Part shown: piece after piece, positions 1 through 5,897 of the stretch
Layout of the letters: the number at the start of each line of letters is the position of its first letter
Position numbering within the stretch: position 1 is the first letter of the stretch
From: Flavobacteriales bacterium
GTDB taxonomy: Bacteria > Bacteroidota > Bacteroidia > Flavobacteriales_D > Sanyastnellaceae
Reading direction: 5' to 3'
NCBI GenBank assembly: GCA_027488055.1
Contig: JAIYCK010000405.1
Span: 1 to 5,897, forward strand
Length of the DNA: 5,897 nt
Translations under genes and position numbers: made by a program
Notes under the pieces: model-generated
The model's database searches: none
Seen by the model: only the letters and a program-made list of their open reading frames with translations
Told to the model about the DNA's origin: nothing

Positions 1-2126
1 CGCTCTCCATACTGATCCCTAACTGCTCCCTCATATAAATAGCGTTGCAATGGCAAGGTAATGGCGTTGCCCGTTCCATACACGAATACAAATCCAAAAT
101 CCAAACGCTTGGCTATTTTATAATTCAAGACCACACTCACATCGTGTCGTCGGTCCCAACGAGGCGAGAAGGGATCACCATTATCGATGTCGTCAAAAAA
201 ACGGGTTGTTTTGGCCAATGTATAGCCCACCCATCCGTTAAGGCGACCCACGCTTTTCTTTACAAAAAACTCAATACCGTAACTCTCGCCTCTCCCAAAA
301 ACCAAAAGATTGTCAATATTGTCGTTGATCGTTTGCTCGGGTGACGAACCTTCAGCATATTCTGTTTGGCTTTGCATGGTCTTGTAATACACTTCCACGC
401 TGGTCTCAAAAGTGTCGTTTTTAAAGTTTCTGAAATAGCCCAAACTCACTTGATTGCCAATTTGTGGGGGGAGCTTGTCCGTGCTTGGAAGCCAGACGTC
501 TGTAGGCAGCGATGTCGGTGAGAGACTTGTCAAATGGATGTACTGATAATTCCGCATGTACCCACCTTTGATGCTGCTGTGTTTGTCAATCGAATATCTG
601 AAATTGATGCGCGGTTCAAATCCACCATATTGCTGGACCTTGTCGCCTTTTTCATATTCTACGATTGAAGGAGGTTCTGGGGTGCCTAATCCATCATCTT
701 GTGCTTTGATGTATCTGGTAAATGGACCTACATGCATGAACACACTGTACCGCAGGCCTGCGTTCACTCTCAAGTGCTCGTTGATATCATATTCATCGAG
801 CACATAGACCGCTGTTTCATGGCTGTGTAATTCGACTTTTTCGCCGGTGTTGAATTCGGTTTCTCCACTGCGTGCATACACGTTGTTGGGAGTAAACAAA
901 TGCTTGGTATATTCTGCACCCCACTTGATTTGATGCAAATAATTGGGATAATAATTCCACTGGACTTTGCCACCAAGATCACGGATACCGCTATTGAGCG
1001 AAAAAACAAAATCTTCCTGACCGCCTTCGAAAGAGAAACGATAGTCTGTAAACGTGGCAATCGCATTCATGAATAGTTTTGGATTGTGCACACGATTCCA
1101 ACGCAAGGTGCCCGTGCTATTACCCCATGGAATCTTGGTGCTAAATCCTGTTTGCTTGCTGCTAAATCCAAACACATCACGGCCGAAATAACCACTTAAA
1201 AACAGTTGGTCTTTTTCGCCAAGACGGTAGTTGACTTTAGCGTTGAGATCATAGAAGTAATAGCCGGAACCGCCAAAATTACTCTCTGGGTTGATGAAGG
1301 GTTTCAGCAATACATCAATGTAGGTTCTGCGCATCGACAGAATAAAAGAACTCGTATCCTTCTTGATCGGCCCTTCAATGGTCATTCGCGTTGCGATGGT
1401 GCCAATGCCCCCGGTGACTTTGTATTCTTTGGAATTTCCTTCTTTCAGCGCCACGTCCACCACCGACGCCAAGCGGGTACCATAGTTTGCAGGCACTCCT
1501 CCTTTGGTCAATTCTAGGTTTTTTACAGCATCGGCATTGAAGACAGAAAAGAATCCGAATAGGTGGGATGCGTTGTAAACGGTTGCATTGTCTAATAATA
1601 TTAAATTTTGGTCCACCCCACCTCCTCTCACATAGAATCCCGCATTGCCTTCGCCTGCCGTTTGCACGCCGGGAAGGAGCGTGATCGTTTTGATGATGTC
1701 CACTTCGCCTAATAAAACGGGCAGTTTTTTAATACTTTCCACTTCCAATCCGATTTTACCCACGTCGGTGCTGCGGGTATTGTCGCTTTTGTTGCCTTCA
1801 ATATTAACGGTTTTCAGTTCTTTGCTCTGTGGTTCCAAGGAGACGCTCATTTTTAAGTCAGCGTTCAATTGCACTTCTTTGGTGAGGGTTGTATAGCCGA
1901 TCATGCTGAACTCCAAAGTGGTAAGTCCTTGGGGCAGTGTAAGACTGTAGAAGCCGTAAACGTTGCAACTTGTCCCTTTTTGCGTGTTTTTAGCCATCAC
2001 CAACGCGCCGATCAAACTTTCACCAGTCGTGGCGTCGCGCACCTCGCCGCTCAGCGTGAAACTGGCTTGTGCATAACTACCAAAAAAGGTGAAAACCATT
2101 GCAATGAACAAAATTGCGCGGAGCAT
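1..2126 (-). CDS. TonB-dependent receptor with carboxypeptidase-regulatory-like N-terminal domain (3' end off window)
   Basis: This is an outer-membrane active transporter: an energised TonB-ExbB-ExbD complex drives substrate uptake through a plugged barrel. The minus-strand frame is open from ATG at 2126 to the left edge (708 codons, no stop). Residues 1-20 form a signal peptide (MLRAILFIAM..., ending SYAQ). Residues about 23-100 resemble a CarboxypepD_reg-like domain, with SGEVRDATTGESLIGA and later SMIGY. The plug spans about 130-235 and includes LPGVQ, FYVRGGG (164-170), LILLDNATVYN and LELTKGGVPANYGTRLASV. The remainder is aromatic-rich, alternating barrel sequence; RWDRRHDVSV near the break is typical of this receptor group. 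Relatives are commonly about 770-800 residues, so roughly 60-100 residues lie outside. It does not look like a SusC protein, and no SusD gene is visible. The substrate is unknown. No Shine-Dalgarno precedes the start; a T-rich tract abuts it. The family assignment is strong; the function beyond transport is not resolved. Confidence 0.93.
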   Translation of the reverse strand, partial: MLRAILFIAMVFTFFGSYAQASFTLSGEVRDATTGESLIGALVMAKNTQKGTSCNVYGFYSLTLPQGLTTLEFSMIGYTTLTKEVQLNADLKMSVSLEPQSKELKTVNIEGNKSDNTRSTDVGKIGLEVESIKKLPVLLGEVDIIKTITLLPGVQTAGEGNAGFYVRGGGVDQNLILLDNATVYNASHLFGFFSVFNADAVKNLELTKGGVPANYGTRLASVVDVALKEGNSKEYKVTGGIGTIATRMTIEGPIKKDTSSFILSMRRTYIDVLLKPFINPESNFGGSGYYFYDLNAKVNYRLGEKDQLFLSGYFGRDVFGFSSKQTGFSTKIPWGNSTGTLRWNRVHNPKLFMNAIATFTDYRFSFEGGQEDFVFSLNSGIRDLGGKVQWNYYPNYLHQIKWGAEYTKHLFTPNNVYARSGETEFNTGEKVELHSHETAVYVLDEYDINEHLRVNAGLRYSVFMHVGPFTRYIKAQDDGLGTPEPPSIVEYEKGDKVQQYGGFEPRINFRYSIDKHSSIKGGYMRNYQYIHLTSLSPTSLPTDVWLPSTDKLPPQIGNQVSLGYFRNFKNDTFETSVEVYYKTMQSQTEYAEGSSPEQTINDNIDNLLVFGRGESYGIEFFVKKSVGRLNGWVGYTLAKTTRFFDDIDNGDPFSPRWDRRHDVSVVLNYKIAKRLDFGFVFVYGTGNAITLPLQRYLYEGAVRDQYGE

Positions 2127-2393
2127 AAAAAAGTATTTAGAGCGCAAGTTAAATCCAAAACGCGATGTGCATGGGCCGCTTTGATGCTGAGGTCGAGCGA
2201 AGGTTGATGCAATTCGAAGGAAACCCTTGTAGCACCTCGTAGGCAGTGACCATAAAATTTTCGTTAAACAAATAAAAAACCATAGGAATCCATCATGAAG
2301 TAAGGAATAATTTTGCTGTTGGAACAAAAGGATATTCTTTTGCAAAAACCTTCTGACGGGCCGATGGCCTTCATGAACCACCAACTATAGAAA
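2127..2393. other. Divergent intergenic region between receptor and DUF5916 genes
   Basis: This stretch separates two genes transcribed away from each other, so it must hold the start signals for both. I see no open frame of note, no RNA gene and no strong hairpin. Its right half is A/T-rich and carries the promoter-like boxes listed separately, including the 10-bp palindrome TTTTGCAAAA at 2338-2347 and a second TTTTGC copy at 2311-2316. The part at 2161-2250 is more G+C-rich and shows nothing recognisable. For the leftward receptor gene no well-placed promoter match was found. Confidence 0.8.
2312..2342 (+). promoter_or_regulatory. Candidate Bacteroidota-type promoter for the DUF5916 gene pair
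   Basis: TTTG at 2312-2315 is followed after 19 bases by TTCTTTTG at 2335-2342. This fits the Bacteroidota primary-sigma consensus (TTTG, about 19-21 bases, TAnnTTTG) with one mismatch at the second base of the -7 box. Transcription would start near 2347-2350, giving a leader of about 45 bases before the ATG at 2394. An alternative is the exact -7 match TAATTTTG at 2308-2315, but it has no -33 TTTG at the right distance. Such short motifs arise by chance in A/T-rich DNA, so this is a candidate only. Confidence 0.4.
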
Positions 2394-4898
2394 ATGAAAT
2401 GTGATTGGAATGCTAGTCTGCTTAAGCAAAATTGTGCTTTGTTACTCGCATGTGTATTTGTTTTCTCAGCATCAGTTACTGTAGCTCAATACGAGCCAAA
2501 ACATGTATCGGCTATTCGCACTCAGGTACCAATCAAATTGGATGGGATATTAAGCGAATCTTGCTGGTCGGAGGCCCCAATTGCCAAGGATTTTATCATT
2601 GATCGTCCCACTCCAGGGGTGGCCATGCCTTTTCAAACAGAGGTGAAAATAGTGTATTCAGATATCGCCCTTTATATCGGGATTTACAATCATGATCCAG
2701 CTCCGGATAGCATTATGAAACAGCTTACGGGCAGAGACCAAGAGGGCAATAGCGATTATTGTGGATGCACCATTAGCTGCTACCGCGATGGGGTCAATGG
2801 ATTCACATTCGTTTCTTCACCAACAGGCGAACAATGGGACGCCCGCGAAAACAGTGAGAGCGGAGAAGATGTCTCATGGAATGCCATTTGGGATGTGCGT
2901 ACTACCATTGCAAGGGATGGATGGATTGCAGAATTTATGATTCCTTTTGCGGCGATTCGTTTTCCCGAAAATGATCAACAGAATTGGAACATTAATTTTT
3001 TCAGAGAAATCCGACGCACAAGGCAGCATGCCTTCTGGAAAGGAGTAGATCCATTGGTAAGTGGATACCTCACCCAAATGGGCACCATTGATGGCATCAA
3101 CAATGTAAAAGCCCCAGCGCGTATTTTTCTGAATCCATATGCAAGCTCGTACTACGTGCGCAGCGAAAACAGCGATTACAAACTCAGCGATGGATTCAAT
3201 TACAATGGTGGACTGGATTTGAAATTGGGGCTGGGACCTGCATTCACACTGGACGCTACGCTGATACCTGACTTCGGGCAAACGCTGTCCGATCAATTGA
3301 TATTGAACCTATCGGCCTTTGATATACAATTCAACGAGAATCGTCAGTTTTTTATTGAGGGTACGGATTTGTTTAATAAGACGGGCATTTTTTATTCCAG
3401 ACGAATTGGCTTTGATCAACCCATCGGTTTTTATTCTGTTTATGATCAATTGAATGAGGATGAAGAGGTGGTAGAAAACCCCGTACAAGATCAAGTGATC
3501 AATGCCATGAAGGTGACAGGGCGCGATTCAAAAGGTCTTGGGATCGGGGTATTCAATGGGATTACCGCAGGATCGAATGCCACTGTTCGGAACATTGAAA
3601 CGGGCGAAGAGCGACAAATCCGAACGAGTGGATTGACAAACTACAACGCCTTTGTGTTGGATCAAAACTTGCCCAACAACTCCTATATCAATGTGATGAA
3701 TACCAATGTGCTTCGTCAAGGCAGCGATTATGATGCGAATGTCACAGCGTTTCAATTTGATTTGCGCAACAAGCAGAATAGATTTAGTTTGAATGGATCA
3801 GGTGCAATTAGTCAGAAGTATGGACAAGCTTACAAAGATTATGAGGATCCTTCTGATAGAGGTTTTAAGAATTCATTTTATTTCAGTAAAATAGACGGTC
3901 AATGGACGTGGAATACAGGATATTATTTGGAAAGTAAATACTATGATCCCAATGACTTGGGATTTCTCCAAGCTCCTAACTCCGCGGGATATTGGGGTGA
4001 GCTAAACTATAATATTTACAAGCCATTTGGCAATTTCAATAGCTTGTGGAGTAGTTTGAATGTGAGCTACAATAATCTGTATGATCCATATGCTTTCACG
4101 GATGTAAACGTGACAGGTAACATAGGCCTCAATACCAAGAAATTTTTTACCTTCAATATAATGTACGAAGGGTCGCCTGTTCGTGGTTACGATTATTTCG
4201 AACCCCGCGTGGAAGGAAGGGTTTTTCGGACTTACACCAATCATATGATGGGAGGATGGATTAGCACAGACTATCGAAAACGTATCGCTCTGGACGCGAG
4301 TGTCTTCTATACAACGTACGAGAATCCAGGACGATATGCTTTCAACTGGAGATTTCCTCCTCGTTTTCGAATCAATGATCGTTTGTTTATCACGTATGTG
4401 TACAGCAGTCAAAACCATTACAACGATTTAGGTTTTGCCTACGCCTATGAGGATGAAGATGCATTAAATCCCCTTTTTGGCCGCCGTGATGTCATTTCCC
4501 ATACCAATGTCTTGAGTGTAAACTACGCATTCAATCCTTATATGACTTTGAATACACGGGTGCGCCATTATTGGGGATATAGCGATTTCAAGTCGTTCTA
4601 TTCATTGCTGAACGATGGATATTTGGCTGATTTGGATGCAGAGGCGTCCAATCTCAACTTCAATTCATTTACCATCGATATGGTGTATAAATGGATATTC
4701 GTACCTGGCAGTGAATTGACCTTTGTTTGGAAGAAGGCCATTGTGAATAGCAATAACACGATACCCAGCTCGTTGTCAGATGATCTGACATTTACGATGG
4801 GACTTCCGCAGCAAAATAGCTTCAGTATCCGTGTCAGCTATTTCTTGGATTATCACAAAATGATGAATACCTTTAATTCCAAAAGGAAGCAGATTTAA
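2394..4898 (+). CDS. CBM9-like domain / DUF5916 outer-membrane beta-barrel protein
   Basis: This is an exported protein of 834 residues, a normal length for the DUF5916 family. Residues 1-32 form a signal peptide ending VTVAQ. Residues about 38-235 form a CBM9-like domain: IKLDGILSESCW (47-58), YRDGVNGFTF (130-139), WDARENSESGED, WNAIWD (162-167) and a GWIAEFMIPFAAIRF stretch. The C-terminal part carries DUF5916 hallmarks: IPDFGQ (291-296), FNENRQFFIEG (313-323, variant of the usual FPEKRPFFLEG) and FYSRRIG (333-339). Alternating aromatic strands then run to SFSIRVSYFLDY (809-820) and a short basic tail, consistent with a barrel. The start is fixed by an in-frame TAG at 2388-2390, one codon upstream. 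The family is often labelled a hydrolase or carbohydrate-binding protein, but no activity is established and I see no catalytic signature. The mature protein has four cysteines, all in the CBM9 part (57, 123, 125, 129). Its stop overlaps the next start, implying co-translation. Confidence 0.93.
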   Translation: MKCDWNASLLKQNCALLLACVFVFSASVTVAQYEPKHVSAIRTQVPIKLDGILSESCWSEAPIAKDFIIDRPTPGVAMPFQTEVKIVYSDIALYIGIYNHDPAPDSIMKQLTGRDQEGNSDYCGCTISCYRDGVNGFTFVSSPTGEQWDARENSESGEDVSWNAIWDVRTTIARDGWIAEFMIPFAAIRFPENDQQNWNINFFREIRRTRQHAFWKGVDPLVSGYLTQMGTIDGINNVKAPARIFLNPYASSYYVRSENSDYKLSDGFNYNGGLDLKLGLGPAFTLDATLIPDFGQTLSDQLILNLSAFDIQFNENRQFFIEGTDLFNKTGIFYSRRIGFDQPIGFYSVYDQLNEDEEVVENPVQDQVINAMKVTGRDSKGLGIGVFNGITAGSNATVRNIETGEERQIRTSGLTNYNAFVLDQNLPNNSYINVMNTNVLRQGSDYDANVTAFQFDLRNKQNRFSLNGSGAISQKYGQAYKDYEDPSDRGFKNSFYFSKIDGQWTWNTGYYLESKYYDPNDLGFLQAPNSAGYWGELNYNIYKPFGNFNSLWSSLNVSYNNLYDPYAFTDVNVTGNIGLNTKKFFTFNIMYEGSPVRGYDYFEPRVEGRVFRTYTNHMMGGWISTDYRKRIALDASVFYTTYENPGRYAFNWRFPPRFRINDRLFITYVYSSQNHYNDLGFAYAYEDEDALNPLFGRRDVISHTNVLSVNYAFNPYMTLNTRVRHYWGYSDFKSFYSLLNDGYLADLDAEASNLNFNSFTIDMVYKWIFVPGSELTFVWKKAIVNSNNTIPSSLSDDLTFTMGLPQQNSFSIRVSYFLDYHKMMNTFNSKRKQI

Positions 4899-5374
4899 TG
4901 CAAAGTATTCGCTGTTTTTTATGCATCGCCTGTTTTGTATGGGCCGTGCAGTCCAAAGCTCAGACTTATTTCACTGCCTTTGGTTTGCGTGCAGGTACGG
5001 AGTTGGGATTTACCCTGCAGCAAAAGGCTTGGAAGACTGGTACCGTGGAGGCAATCGTTACTACCAACCGATTTAGATGGCAGATGCAAGGCATCGTAGA
5101 ATATCATCGACGATTTATCGGGAGGCGCTTCAATGTATACATGGGTATGGGCCCACACTACGGGGAAATCATAGGAGGTGGCAGCTACGCGGGCATTACT
5201 CCCATTGTTGGAGTGGAACTCACTGCTTTTGGCCTTAATTTTTCCTATGACTATAAACCTTCTTTCAATGTTTTTCATGGACAAGATGTGATTTACCATG
5301 ATTCGGGTTTGTCTATCAGGTTGATCTTGATCAAAGAAAAAAAGAACAAATGGCTTAAGAATCTATTTGATTGA
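4898..5374 (+). CDS. Small outer-membrane beta-barrel protein, function unknown
   Basis: This 158-residue protein starts at the ATG at 4898-4900, which shares one base with the preceding TAA. AGGAAG at 4884-4889, inside the end of the upstream gene, could act as a weak ribosome binding site. Residues 1-22 form a signal peptide (hydrophobic, ending SKAQ). The rest is short alternating strands rich in Tyr, Phe and Gly: FTAFGLRAG, VYMGMGPHYG (80-89), GITPIVGVELTAFGLNFSYDYKPSF (99-123) and GLSIRLILI (137-145). This layout, with a Gly-x-Glu strand, a DYKP turn and a final SIRLIL strand, resembles small Bacteroidota outer-membrane barrels of six to eight strands. A basic tail (KEKKNKWLKNLFD) follows the last strand. 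The overlap with the DUF5916 gene suggests a partner or accessory role, but this is inference. I recognise the fold type, not a named family. Confidence 0.75.
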   Translation: MQSIRCFLCIACFVWAVQSKAQTYFTAFGLRAGTELGFTLQQKAWKTGTVEAIVTTNRFRWQMQGIVEYHRRFIGRRFNVYMGMGPHYGEIIGGGSYAGITPIVGVELTAFGLNFSYDYKPSFNVFHGQDVIYHDSGLSIRLILIKEKKNKWLKNLFD

Positions 5375-5390
5375 ATTTTAGTGTTTTGCG

Positions 5391-5402
5391 TGTAAATTTA
5401 CA
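5391..5402. repeat. Perfect 12-bp palindrome, possible operator
   Basis: TGTAAATTTACA is exactly self-complementary. It lies 16 bases after the stop of the small barrel gene and 56 bases before the sigma-factor start. The TGT-N6-ACA layout is common for dimeric helix-turn-helix regulators, so an operator for the sigma factor is possible. The stem is A/T-rich, has no loop and has no downstream T-run, so it does not read as a terminator. One 12-bp palindrome can occur by chance. Confidence 0.35.
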
Positions 5403-5458
5403 GGTTACGATGTGGATCATGCAACCATATTTATTCACTTCGTGTTATATTTAAGAGA

Positions 5459-5897
5459 ATGCAAATGGATGTCCAAAAAGAAATGATTGACGGTTGTGTC
5501 AAAGGCCTCAAAAAGGCCCAAGATCAACTCTATAAGCGCTACGCGTCATTGCTATTTGGTATTTGCTTGCGTTACACGAAGAATAGAATGGAGGCGCAAG
5601 ACGTGTTGCAGGAGGTGTTTGTGAAAATTTATGGTCACATTCATACCTATCATCACGATGGTAGTTTTGAGGGATGGCTTCGTCGGATTGCAGTTAATAC
5701 AAGTATTACCAATTATCGGAAGAACTTGAAGCATGCTTATCAAGAAGACGTGGAAAGCGGAGTCATTGGCAAAGATGAGCCAACCGCGATTGAGGATTTA
5801 GAATATACAGCCGAAGAAATGCTCTCATGTATCGAGAAGCTGCCAACAGGTTATAAAACGGTATTTAATTTATATGTGATTGAAGGCTTTCTGCACA
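5459..5897 (+). CDS. ECF-type RNA polymerase sigma-70 family factor (3' end off window)
   Basis: This frame encodes an alternative sigma factor that would direct RNA polymerase to a specific promoter set. It is open from ATG at 5459 to the right edge (146 codons). Region 2 is clear: LYKRYASLLFGICLRYTKN (24-42), the core-binding helix AQDVLQEVFVKIY (46-58), then FEGWLRRIAVNTSITNYRKN (70-89), which covers the -10 recognition helix. An acidic linker (about 95-117) leads into the start of region 4, AEEMLSCIEKLPTGYKTVFNLYVIEGF (118-144), cut just before the helix-turn-helix. Relatives are about 170-200 residues, so roughly 30-50 are missing. In-frame ATGs at 5459, 5465 and 5483 all precede region 2; none has a good Shine-Dalgarno, so the exact start is open. 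No anti-sigma gene is visible; one may follow to the right. With 84 bases separating it from the barrel gene, it probably has its own promoter, though read-through is possible. Confidence 0.93.
   Translation, partial: MQMDVQKEMIDGCVKGLKKAQDQLYKRYASLLFGICLRYTKNRMEAQDVLQEVFVKIYGHIHTYHHDGSFEGWLRRIAVNTSITNYRKNLKHAYQEDVESGVIGKDEPTAIEDLEYTAEEMLSCIEKLPTGYKTVFNLYVIEGFLH

Noticed and set aside
1206..1517. Plus-strand open frames inside the receptor region (45-344, 556-807, 1206-1517, 1645-1896, 1869-2207)
   Set aside because: They lie antisense to a continuous receptor frame with clear plug and barrel motifs, and their translations show no recognisable domain or start signal.
2128..2159. TTTG, 20 bases, TACTTTTT on the minus strand as a receptor promoter
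   Set aside because: The boxes fit the consensus with one mismatch, but the -7 box ends one base before the ATG, so transcription would start inside the gene and lose most of the signal peptide.
2361..2377. GGCC-GAT-GGCC inverted repeat upstream of the DUF5916 gene
   Set aside because: The arms are only four bases around a three-base loop, which is too short to be meaningful.
2442..2453. Lipobox-like LLAC at residues 17-20 of the DUF5916 protein
   Set aside because: The hydrophobic segment continues well past C20 and ends in a normal signal-peptidase-I site near VTVAQ. The similar CIAC in the small barrel protein is rejected for the same reason.
2874..4418. Minus-strand open frames inside the DUF5916 gene (2874-3296, 3309-3494, 3528-3755, 4002-4418)
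   Set aside because: They are antisense to a full-length, motif-bearing coding region and their proteins look like random translations.
5375..5402. Rho-independent terminator after the small barrel gene
   Set aside because: There is no G+C-rich stem with a following T-run; the only inverted repeat is the loop-free A/T-rich palindrome.
4919..5743. Minus-strand open frames 4919-5299 and 5552-5743
   Set aside because: They overlap the small barrel gene and sigma-factor region 2 respectively, both supported by family-typical sequence.

Overview
The window looks like chromosomal DNA of a Bacteroidota bacterium (Cytophagales, Flavobacteriales or Chitinophagales type; no finer placement is possible). 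The evidence is a TonB-dependent receptor with an N-terminal carboxypeptidase-regulatory-like domain, a CBM9-DUF5916 outer-membrane protein, a small beta-barrel protein with the usual '-AQ' signal-peptide ending, A/T-rich start regions without strong Shine-Dalgarno sequences, and promoter-like matches to the Bacteroidota TTTG / TAnnTTTG consensus rather than to E. coli boxes.

Layout. Positions 2126 to 1 (minus strand) hold the first 708 codons of a TonB-dependent receptor that runs off the left edge, so its last barrel strands are missing. Positions 2127-2393 are a divergent intergenic region with promoter-like elements for the rightward genes. Positions 2394-4898 encode an 834-residue secreted protein with a CBM9-like domain followed by a DUF5916 beta-barrel. 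Positions 4898-5374 encode a 158-residue outer-membrane beta-barrel protein whose start codon overlaps the previous stop by one base (TAATG), so these two genes form a tight transcriptional unit. An 84-bp gap (5375-5458) carries a perfect 12-bp palindrome. Positions 5459-5897 hold the first 146 codons of an ECF-type sigma-70 family factor, cut by the right edge inside region 4.

How they fit together. Three of the four genes encode outer-membrane or exported proteins. The receptor probably imports an unidentified substrate using TonB energy. The DUF5916 protein and the small barrel are probably co-produced in the outer membrane, but no function is established for either. The sigma factor may belong to the next unit to the right; a link to the envelope genes is only inferred from proximity. 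The window contains no mobile element, CRISPR array, tRNA or rRNA that I can see, and I found no convincing undescribed system. The most unusual points are a cysteine cluster in the CBM9 domain, the overlapped DUF5916/small-barrel pair and the palindrome ahead of the sigma factor.
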